Under the pieces are notes generated by a model, which saw nothing but the letters and a program-made list of their open reading frames with translations, was not told where the DNA came from and ran no database searches. A DNA stretch of 6,937 nt from Bacteroidia bacterium (GTDB taxonomy: Bacteria > Bacteroidota > Bacteroidia > UKL13-3): positions 1-6,937 of the forward strand of contig JAKRSG010000312.1 of NCBI GenBank assembly GCA_022402405.1, written 5' to 3'. The position numbers and the translations under genes are program-made. Below are positions 1 through 5,616 of the stretch, piece after piece (positions within the stretch are counted from its first letter, which is position 1; each line of letters begins with the position of its first letter).

Positions 1-2
1 AG

Positions 3-980
3 TTATGCGTTCTCTAAGTATGATTTTAATGAAGCAATATTAGGAACATTTAGCGAATCTACTCGGCGGTAATCGGCCACTAATAAACTTATCCAATCTA
101 GTCTATGAATGGTTTGGTAAACGCTAGCAAGGTTAAACGTTTCTACTCCCATTTCAATAATTTTATGATTTTCCACTTCTAATAATCCTACTAAGAAATC
201 GAAACGTGAGCTTACTCTGGCATTAGAACCCGAATCTAAGAAGAAGAAAACAGTATCTAAGGTTCCATAATAACTTTCGATAACATTGTGATTGTGTTCA
301 GGCAAAACATGAGTAAAACACTCGTGTTTGGCATTCTCTTGCACCTGCTGCGCAAAGCGAGTTGCAACGCCTTCAAACGGACCATCACTTAATACTACAA
401 ACTTAGATTTACAACGCGATTGTATGCTGTTAAACACCTCTTCTGCATCTTGATGGTATGGAGTATTATCTTCGAACAAAGCAGCTACATTTTTCAACTC
501 CTCAGATTTTGAACTACCCATTAAATCACCAAAAATTTGGATGAGGTAAGTGAGCGAAAATCCAAGTGCCATGCGTGGCTGAAAGCCTGGTTCAATGAAA
601 TAGGTTTTAAGATTATGCTCTTTTGCTAATTCACCTAATTTGCCACCACTCGTTAAAATAAGCATGGTGCTGCCACGTTTTTTTACCTCTTCAAACATGG
701 CTAATGTTTCTTCGGTATTGCCACTGTATGAACCCAAGATAACCAAGGTTTTTTCGTTTACAAATGCTGGCAATGAATAATCTGCCACCACTTCTACAGG
801 TAAAGGAAAATCATTGGCAAATATGTTTTTTACCAATCTTCCACCAATCCCACTACCACCTAAGCCTCCAATTAATACATTGGCAAACTGACCACAATTT
901 AATCCGTGGTTACTATAATTGTTAATGGCAAAGTTTATCTGATAATTGAACTTCTTTAACGCCTCGTGTTGTATATTCAT
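3..980 (-). CDS. Bifunctional phosphoglucose/phosphomannose isomerase (SIS domain)
   Basis: Complete 325-residue protein that probably interconverts glucose-6-P, mannose-6-P and fructose-6-P in the cytoplasm. Seen: a first SIS (sugar isomerase) half with the glycine-rich loop GGLGGSGIGG (38-47) and the phosphate-binding SYSGNTEET (84-92). A second half carries QENAK with Glu215 and PEHNHN with His231. The 16-residue spacing of this Glu/His pair equals that of the catalytic Glu203/His219 of the Pyrobaculum aerophilum enzyme, which places it in the archaeal-type PGI/PMI family rather than the classical PGI family. The start is secure: an in-frame TAA (984-986) lies one codon upstream and the next Met is residue 105. 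It is last in a run of sugar-nucleotide genes, 113 bp after rmlA, with a heptamer repeat array ending 5 nt before the ATG. No Shine-Dalgarno is visible. Whether it has both activities or favours one sugar cannot be read from sequence. Confidence 0.9.
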   Translation of the reverse strand: MNIQHEALKKFNYQINFAINNYSNHGLNCGQFANVLIGGLGGSGIGGRLVKNIFANDFPLPVEVVADYSLPAFVNEKTLVILGSYSGNTEETLAMFEEVKKRGSTMLILTSGGKLGELAKEHNLKTYFIEPGFQPRMALGFSLTYLIQIFGDLMGSSKSEELKNVAALFEDNTPYHQDAEEVFNSIQSRCKSKFVVLSDGPFEGVATRFAQQVQENAKHECFTHVLPEHNHNVIESYYGTLDTVFFFLDSGSNARVSSRFDFLVGLLEVENHKIIEMGVETFNLASVYQTIHRLDWISLLVADYRRVDSLNVPNIASLKSYLENA

Positions 981-1048
981 ATTTTAGTCTTTAGTCTTTA
1001 GTCGTTGGTCTTTAGTTTTTAGTCTTTGGTCTTTAGTCGTTGGTCTTT
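979..1048 (-). repeat. Heptamer tandem array upstream of the isomerase gene
   Basis: Nine contiguous 7-bp units fill 986-1048. Read on the coding strand they are AAAGACT x3, AAAGACC x3, AACGACT x2 and AAAAACT x1. A partial unit, AAAAT, follows and runs straight into the ATG (978-980). There is a higher-order 35-bp period: block 1014-1048 and block 979-1013 match at 32 of 35 positions, and the second block includes the A and T of the start codon. The array fills most of the 113-bp gap after rmlA. Bacteroidota intergenic regions can hold short tandem repeats, but I know of no established role for this unit. Confidence 0.93.
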
Positions 1049-1093
1049 GGTTTAATTTTAACTACTGCAAGAAAGTGAATTCGTAATCCGTAA

Positions 1094-1954
1094 TTATTTC
1101 AAAAGGTTCATCAAATAAACGCCATATCCGCTTTTGAGGTATTTCTTTGCTTCGCGTTCTAAGCCAGCTTTATCTAACCAACCCATGCGGTAAGCTACTT
1201 CTTCAATGCAGCCTATTTTCCAGCCTTGTCTGTCTTCAATTACTTGTACAAACTGACCAGCTTGCATCAACGATTCAAAGGTGCCTGTATCTAGCCAAGC
1301 CGTGCCTCTTTGTAATACGCCTACTTTTAATTTTCCAGCTTCTAGGTATACTTTGTTTACGTCGGTTATCTCCAATTCGCCTCTAGGCGAAGGTTTGATA
1401 TTGGCGGCAATTTCTACAATAGAGTTATCGTAAAAATATAATCCAGGAACTGCGTAGTTCGACTTAGGCTTAAGAGGTTTTTCCTCTATGCTTAAGGCTT
1501 TCATGTTTTCATCAAACTCCACTACACCATAACGCTCTGGGTCGTTTACATGATAGGCAAAAACTACTCCGCCTTCTGGGTCGTTATTGCTTTGTAAGAG
1601 TTGGCTCAAACCGGCTGCATAAAAAATATTATCTCCTAAAACCAATGCTACTTTATCTTTGCCAATAAAGTCGGCACCAATAATAAATGCTTGTGCTAGG
1701 CCATCTGGCGAAGGTTGCTCTGCATATTCAAATCTACAACCAATTTGAGAACCATCGCCCAACAGTTTTTTAAATCCAGGCAAATCATGCGGAGTAGAAA
1801 TGATTAATATCTCCCTAATACCAGCCAACATTAAAGTACTTAGCGGGTAATAAATCATGGGTTTATCGTAAACAGGCATTAACTGCTTGCTAACAGCAAT
1901 TGTTAAAGGGTGTAAGCGTGTGCCGCTTCCTCCGGCTAAAATTATTCCTTTCAT
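1094..1954 (-). CDS. rmlA: Glucose-1-phosphate thymidylyltransferase RmlA
   Basis: Complete protein of 286 residues, the usual family length. It joins glucose-1-phosphate and dTTP to give dTDP-glucose and pyrophosphate, the first step of dTDP-deoxysugar synthesis in the cytoplasm. Seen: the nucleotide-binding GGSGTRLHPLT (8-18), Lys23 in SKQLMPVYDKP, LGDN with Asp108, EEKP (157-160), and WLDTG with Asp222; Asp108 and Asp222 match the metal-binding aspartates of the family. The start is taken at 1952-1954, giving MKGIILAGG, the normal family N-terminus. The frame stays open to an ATG at 2006-2008, but those 18 extra codons are translated heptamer repeat. LQRGTAW replaces the more usual LGRGFAW, a small change. 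It lies 187 bp after rmlB and 113 bp before the isomerase gene. No Shine-Dalgarno is seen. Confidence 0.96.
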   Translation of the reverse strand: MKGIILAGGSGTRLHPLTIAVSKQLMPVYDKPMIYYPLSTLMLAGIREILIISTPHDLPGFKKLLGDGSQIGCRFEYAEQPSPDGLAQAFIIGADFIGKDKVALVLGDNIFYAAGLSQLLQSNNDPEGGVVFAYHVNDPERYGVVEFDENMKALSIEEKPLKPKSNYAVPGLYFYDNSIVEIAANIKPSPRGELEITDVNKVYLEAGKLKVGVLQRGTAWLDTGTFESLMQAGQFVQVIEDRQGWKIGCIEEVAYRMGWLDKAGLEREAKKYLKSGYGVYLMNLLK

Positions 1955-1959
1955 TGATT

Positions 1960-2008
1960 GGTCTTTTGTCGTTAGTCTTTGGTCCTTAGTCCATAGACGA
2001 TAGTCCAT
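1960..2008 (-). repeat. Heptamer tandem array upstream of rmlA
   Basis: Seven contiguous 7-bp units. In coding-strand order they are ATGGACT, ATCGTCT, ATGGACT, AAGGACC, AAAGACT, AACGACA and AAAGACC, followed by AATCA and the rmlA ATG. It shares the exact units AAAGACT and AAAGACC with the array at 986-1048 and is more degenerate at its far end. As in that array, the last full unit ends exactly 5 nt before the start codon. One frame through it has no stop codon and is in phase with rmlA. Confidence 0.9.
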
Positions 2009-2029
2009 GGTTTGAGTCCTAATTTTTAG

Positions 2030-2141
2030 ATTTGATTATTACACTGTTTTAGTTGTTAAGTTTTTCAATTTGCAATGTAATAGATTTATTTAAAAATCAA
2101 TTAATACATAATCAAATTAGCTTTTCATTTAACACTTAACA
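2030..2141 (-). repeat. Two interleaved inverted repeats between rmlB and rmlA
   Basis: Pair A has perfect 8-bp arms, 2134-2141 (TGTTAAGT on the coding strand) with 2054-2061. Pair B has perfect 10-bp arms, 2108-2117 (ATTTGATTAT) with 2030-2039. The arms alternate A-B-A'-B', so a transcript could fold as an H-type pseudoknot (stems 8 and 10 bp; connecting segments 16, 46 and 14 nt) or as either hairpin alone. Arm A begins right after the rmlB stop codon. The region is very AT-rich, so chance pairing is a real possibility and a role is not shown. Confidence 0.4.
2073..2100 (-). promoter_or_regulatory. rmlA: Possible promoter for rmlA (weak match)
   Basis: On the coding strand, TTG (2098-2100) is followed after 18 nt by TACATTG (2073-2079). 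This resembles the Bacteroidota pattern TTTG/TTG, about 19 nt, TAnnTTTG, but the -7 box lacks one T. It lies in the rmlB-rmlA gap, 118 bp before the rmlA ATG, so the heptamer array would be in the 5' leader. The match is weak and AT-rich DNA gives such hits by chance. Confidence 0.28.
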
Positions 2142-3197
2142 CTATCTTCCAACATACATCTTATCATAGTACTTCGCGTAATCTCCACTCGTAACCTCAT
2201 CCATCCATTGTTGGTTTTCTAGGTACCAGTTAATTGTTTTTTCTATACCTTCTTCAAACTGTAAACTTGGTTCCCAACCTAACTCTTTCATTATTTTATT
2301 GGCATCAATGGCATAGCGTAAATCGTGACCAGCTCTATCTGTTACGTAAGTAATCAACTTCTCAGATTCGCCTTCTGCTCTGCCCAAAAGTCTGTCGGCA
2401 GTTTTACAAATTACTTTTATTAAATCGATATTGGTCCACTCGTTAAACCCACCAATATTGTACGTTTCGCCGTCTTTTCCTTTATGAAAAACATCGTCGA
2501 TGGCACGAGCATGGTCTACCACATATAACCAATCTCTCACGTTTTCTCCTTTACCATAAACGGGTAGAGGTTTGTTGTTGCGAATATTATTTATGAAGAG
2601 CGGTATGAGCTTCTCAGGGAATTGGTTCGGACCATAATTATTAGAGCAATTACTGATAACTACAGGTATTTTGTAGGTATTATGATAAGCTCTTACAAAA
2701 TGATCGGAGCTAGCTTTACTAGCAGAGTATGGCGATTGTGGGTCGTATGGAGTATCTTCATAAAAGAAACCTCCATCGTGCAAGCTACCATAAACCTCAT
2801 CGGTAGAAACATGATAAAAACGCTTGCCTTCCATATTGCCTTTCCAGCATTCTTTAGCGGCATTTAACAAGTTTACGGTGCCAACCACATTGGTCATAAC
2901 AAACTCTAGTGGATTGCTGATACTGCGGTCTACATGACTCTCAGCAGCAAGATGTATAACAGAGTCGAATTGATGCTCAGTAAATAATGAAGTAAGTGCA
3001 GACGCATCTACTAAATCTACTCTATGAAAATGATAATTCGGCGCATTTTCTATGTCGGTTATGTTTTTTAAATTACCAGCATAAGTTAACTTATCTAAGT
3101 TATGAATTTGGTAATTTGGGTATTTGTTTACAAACAAACGCACCACATGCGACCCAATAAATCCGGCTCCTCCGGTAATTAATACTTTTCTATTCAT
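2142..3197 (-). CDS. rmlB: dTDP-glucose 4,6-dehydratase RmlB
   Basis: Complete 351-residue extended short-chain dehydrogenase. It converts dTDP-glucose to dTDP-4-keto-6-deoxyglucose with bound NAD, using the product of RmlA. Seen: the Rossmann motif TGGAGFIG (8-15), HLAAESHVDRS (82-92), the catalytic triplet Thr132-Asp133-Glu134 in STDEVYG that separates dehydratases from epimerases, YSASK with Tyr157 and Lys161, and NNYGPNQFPEKLIPL (186-200). The start is set at 3195-3197 (MNRKVLITGG). The frame continues 20 codons further to an ATG at 3257, but that would overlap galE by 47 bp and add a basic tail absent from the family. From the chosen start, galE ends 13 bp upstream, so the two are probably co-transcribed. 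The short A-rich leader has no clear Shine-Dalgarno. The partners rmlC and rmlD are not in the window. Confidence 0.96.
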   Translation of the reverse strand: MNRKVLITGGAGFIGSHVVRLFVNKYPNYQIHNLDKLTYAGNLKNITDIENAPNYHFHRVDLVDASALTSLFTEHQFDSVIHLAAESHVDRSISNPLEFVMTNVVGTVNLLNAAKECWKGNMEGKRFYHVSTDEVYGSLHDGGFFYEDTPYDPQSPYSASKASSDHFVRAYHNTYKIPVVISNCSNNYGPNQFPEKLIPLFINNIRNNKPLPVYGKGENVRDWLYVVDHARAIDDVFHKGKDGETYNIGGFNEWTNIDLIKVICKTADRLLGRAEGESEKLITYVTDRAGHDLRYAIDANKIMKELGWEPSLQFEEGIEKTINWYLENQQWMDEVTSGDYAKYYDKMYVGR

Positions 3198-3210
3198 GCT
3201 AATTTTTCTT

Positions 3211-4233
3211 TTATTTCGACGAACTATTTGCAATAGCTTTCTCCCATTGCCAAGCACTCAACATACATTCTTCTAAAGATTTTTGTGTTCTCCAGCCTAA
3301 CTCGTTAGCGGCTTTATCGCAGGCAGCGTATACTTGAATTACATCACCAGCACGGCGCGGACCAATTTTATAGTTTAATTTTACTCCACTTACAGCCTCA
3401 AAGGTTTTAATAACTTCTAACACAGAGTTTCCTCTGCCAGTACCTAAGTTAAATACCGAAAACGCGTTATTATATTTTTTCTTTGCTAAAAAATCTATAG
3501 CTGCCACATGCGCCAATGCTAAATCTACTACATGGATATAATCTCTAATACATGTGCCATCTGGAGTTGGATAATCATCGCCAAATACGGTTAATACTTC
3601 TCTCTTACCAATAGCGGTTTGCGTGATAAATGGCACCAAATTATTAGGAACGCCAATTGGCAACTCTCCAATTAGTGCGCTTTCATGCGCGCCAACCGGA
3701 TTAAAATACCTAAGCGCCACAACTTTTAAGTCGCACGCTTTGCTTTGATCCATTAATATCTCTTCACAAATCTGTTTAGTATTTCCATACGGAGATTGTG
3801 CCACCGGAATGGGTGCATTCTCATCTACCGGTGGCGTAGCCTCGCCATAAACGGTGCACGACGATGAAAATACAATTTGGTTAATATTGGCTTCTTGCAT
3901 GGCCTCCAATAAATTTACCGTGCCGCCTACATTGTTTTCGTAATATTTTAATGGCAATGCCACGCTTTCACCTACTGCCTTGTTGGCCGCAAAATGTATA
4001 ACTGCATCAATATCTTTATGCGCTTGTATGTACTTTTTTAAAGCCGCTTTATCTCTAATATCTACCTCTTCAAAATCGATAGTTTTGCCCGTTATCTTGG
4101 CCAAATTATCCAATACACTTGGGTAAGAATTGTCGAAATTATCAATAGCAAGTACATCATATCCTGCCTTTATTAATTCAACAATCGTGTGTGAGCCAAT
4201 ATATCCGGCTCCGCCTGTTACAAGAATTTTCAT
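3211..4233 (-). CDS. galE: UDP-glucose 4-epimerase GalE (possible N-acetylhexosamine activity)
   Basis: Complete 340-residue NAD-dependent epimerase that interconverts UDP-glucose and UDP-galactose in the cytoplasm. Seen: the Rossmann motif TGGAGYIGS (6-14), FAANKAVGES (81-90), SSSCTVYG with Ser125, YGNTK with Tyr149 and Lys153, RYFNPVGAH (175-183), PNNLVPF (196-202), and RDYIHVVDLA (230-239). Length and catalytic positions match Escherichia coli GalE (338 residues; Ser124, Tyr149, Lys153). Aligning RRAGDVIQVYA with the C-terminal RREGDLPAYWA of E. coli places Val301 where E. coli has Tyr299 and human GALE has Cys307. A smaller residue there is linked to acceptance of UDP-GlcNAc/UDP-GalNAc, so dual activity is plausible. 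The gene starts a probable galE-rmlB unit, 138 bp downstream of purM and 13 bp before rmlB. No Shine-Dalgarno; the leader is A-rich. Confidence 0.95.
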   Translation of the reverse strand: MKILVTGGAGYIGSHTIVELIKAGYDVLAIDNFDNSYPSVLDNLAKITGKTIDFEEVDIRDKAALKKYIQAHKDIDAVIHFAANKAVGESVALPLKYYENNVGGTVNLLEAMQEANINQIVFSSSCTVYGEATPPVDENAPIPVAQSPYGNTKQICEEILMDQSKACDLKVVALRYFNPVGAHESALIGELPIGVPNNLVPFITQTAIGKREVLTVFGDDYPTPDGTCIRDYIHVVDLALAHVAAIDFLAKKKYNNAFSVFNLGTGRGNSVLEVIKTFEAVSGVKLNYKIGPRRAGDVIQVYAACDKAANELGWRTQKSLEECMLSAWQWEKAIANSSSK

Positions 4234-4265
4234 AGTTTATGTTTATTTGTTTGCCTGCACAAAAT

Positions 4266-4282
4266 CTCTATTTTGTATAGAG
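4266..4282 (-). repeat. Small hairpin between purM and galE
   Basis: Perfect 5-bp arms, CTCTA and TAGAG, flank a 7-nt loop; pairing extends by two more A/T pairs beyond one mismatch. It lies 32 bp before the galE ATG. On the transcribed strand it is followed by ATTTTG, a short T run, so it could be a weak terminator for purM or a leader hairpin of galE. I see no strong GC-rich terminator in the 138-bp gap and no exact TAnnTTTG promoter box. Confidence 0.3.
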
Positions 4283-4371
4283 TTTCTCTCGCAAAATAAG
4301 AAATTTTATGCAAAATTTATATGGTTTATAGTTTCATAATATCATCCATTCGGTCTGAACCAAAACCTCGA

Positions 4372-5538
4372 TTAAGCGTACCTGAATTCAGAATCTCCGT
4401 GTTTAACTATCACTTCTTTTTGGGCGCTTGGTTCAACCCGACCAATAATTTGAGCTTCTATGTTAAACGATTTTGCCACAGATATTAAGGATTCTGCCGT
4501 TTGTTCGTCGGTATAAAACTCTAGCAAATTGCCCATGTTAAATACCTTGTACATTTCTTGCCAATCGGTGCCCGATTGCGATTGAATCATCTCGAATAAT
4601 GGGGGAGTGGCGAATAAATTGTCTTTTACTATTCTATGCTCGTTTATAAAATGTAAAACCTTTGTTTGTCCGCCTCCCGTGCAATGAATCATGCCATGAA
4701 TCTTTTCGAAATATTCATCGAAGATGGTTTTTATAATCGGACTAAAAGTACGTGTTGGAGAAAGTATCATTTTTCCAACGTTTAGCGGGTGATTAGGCAA
4801 TTGATCACTGAGTTTTAATCCGCCAGTATACACCAATTCATCAGGCACTAATGGGTCGAAACTCTCACTTACTTGTTTGTAATAACTACTCAACACATCG
4901 TGTCTGGCCATGGTTAAACCGTTGCTTCCCATTCCGCCATTGTATTGATTTTCGTAGCTAGCTTTTCCAAAAGAGGCAAAGCCCACAATTACATCACCAG
5001 GTTTTATGTTATGGTTCGAGATAATTTCGCTTCTTTTAGCTCTTGCAGTAACGGTGGAATCCACAATTATGGTTCGAACCAAATCGCCCACATCTGCGGT
5101 TTCCCCGCCAGTAGAATGTACGGCAATTCCGTGTTGGTTCAGCATGACTATAAATTCTTCTGTGCCTTCGATGATAGTAGAAATTACCTCACCCGGAATG
5201 AGGTTTTTGTTTCTGCCAATGGTAGAAGAAAGGGTAATATTTTTATAGACACCTGCACAAAGTAAATCGTTTAGATTCATAACAATGGCGTCTTGGGCAA
5301 TGCCTTTCCAAACGCTCAAATCGCCAGTTTCTTTCCAGTACAGGTATGCCAAAGAAGATTTTGTTCCGGCACCATCGGCATGCATGAGGTTGCAATATTG
5401 CTCGTCGCCTCCTAAATAATCTGGAACAACTTTGCAAAATGCTTGCGGAAACAAACCTTTGTCTATGTTTTTGATGGCAGCATGTACATCTTCTTTTTGG
5501 GAAGAAACACCGCGTTTCATATATTTATCTGAGCTCAT
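4372..5538 (-). CDS. purM: Phosphoribosylformylglycinamidine cyclo-ligase (AIR synthetase) PurM
   Basis: Complete 388-residue protein of the AIR synthase superfamily. It uses ATP to close the ring of formylglycinamidine ribonucleotide, giving aminoimidazole ribonucleotide in purine synthesis. Seen: a short N-terminal KRGVSSQKEDVHAA (8-21), the nucleotide-binding MHADGAGTKSSLAY (52-65), NLNDLLCAG (88-96), the GGETAD motif (144-149), a C-terminal domain with HCTGGGQTK (285-293), and FNMGN (333-337). These correspond to GTDGVGTK, NDL, GGETAE, HITGGG and FNxG of the Escherichia coli enzyme (345 residues). The longer form with divergent spacing is the type I associate with Bacteroidota. The start MSSDKYMKRGV fits those homologues better than Met7 (5518-5520). 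An exact TAnnTTTG box lies 8 nt upstream, so it probably has its own promoter. Its role is separate from the sugar genes downstream. Confidence 0.88.
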   Translation of the reverse strand: MSSDKYMKRGVSSQKEDVHAAIKNIDKGLFPQAFCKVVPDYLGGDEQYCNLMHADGAGTKSSLAYLYWKETGDLSVWKGIAQDAIVMNLNDLLCAGVYKNITLSSTIGRNKNLIPGEVISTIIEGTEEFIVMLNQHGIAVHSTGGETADVGDLVRTIIVDSTVTARAKRSEIISNHNIKPGDVIVGFASFGKASYENQYNGGMGSNGLTMARHDVLSSYYKQVSESFDPLVPDELVYTGGLKLSDQLPNHPLNVGKMILSPTRTFSPIIKTIFDEYFEKIHGMIHCTGGGQTKVLHFINEHRIVKDNLFATPPLFEMIQSQSGTDWQEMYKVFNMGNLLEFYTDEQTAESLISVAKSFNIEAQIIGRVEPSAQKEVIVKHGDSEFRYA

Positions 5539-5546
5539 ATCAAGTG

Positions 5547-5554
5547 CAAAAGTA
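5547..5554 (-). promoter_or_regulatory. purM: Bacteroidota-type -7 promoter element of purM
   Basis: The coding strand reads TACTTTTG, an exact match to TAnnTTTG, the -7 consensus of the Bacteroidota primary sigma factor. It ends 8 nt before the purM ATG, so the transcript leader would be only a few nucleotides. No good TTTG -33 element is seen at the usual 19-21 nt upstream; the closest TTTG is 36 nt away. Confidence 0.6.
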
Positions 5555-5580
5555 AGGATTTACGAGTTAAGCACCAGCAG

Positions 5581-5596
5581 TATTTGCATTCAAATA
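5581..5596 (-). repeat. Short palindrome upstream of the purM promoter
   Basis: Perfect 6-bp arms, TATTTG and CAAATA, with a 4-nt centre. It lies 20 bp downstream of the stop codon of the OmpA-domain gene and 26 bp upstream of the purM -7 box. It could be an operator or a weak hairpin at the end of the preceding transcript; no T-run follows. At this length in AT-rich DNA it may be chance. Confidence 0.25.
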
Positions 5597-5616
5597 AACC
5601 TTTCTAAAACTATTTT

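Noticed and set aside
1147..1386. Plus-strand open frames, here and at 2622-2867, 4130-4339, 4945-5265, 5006-5248, 5432-5620, 5969-6298 and 6499-6747.
   Set aside because: All lie opposite well-supported genes, wholly or in large part, and show no recognisable domain; they are antisense shadows.
986..2008. The heptamer arrays as a CRISPR.
   Set aside because: Units are 7 bp and contiguous, with no 25-40 bp repeats and no unique spacers; no cas genes are present.
2009..2141. A rho-independent terminator after rmlB.
   Set aside because: No GC-rich stem followed by a T run is present; only AT-rich pairings are seen.
3198..3257. A 20-codon upstream extension of rmlB starting at an ATG at 3257.
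   Set aside because: It overlaps the end of galE by 47 bp and adds a basic tail before the universal MxRKVLITGGAGFIG start of the family.
4234..4371. A standard promoter for galE with a TAnnTTTG box.
   Set aside because: Only near matches with wrong internal spacing (TATTTTG, TAAATTTTG) and no TTTG at a suitable distance.
5243..5437. Minus-strand frame inside purM, rich in Arg and Cys.
   Set aside because: It lies in another frame of the conserved ATP-binding region of purM and has low-complexity composition typical of a shadow frame.
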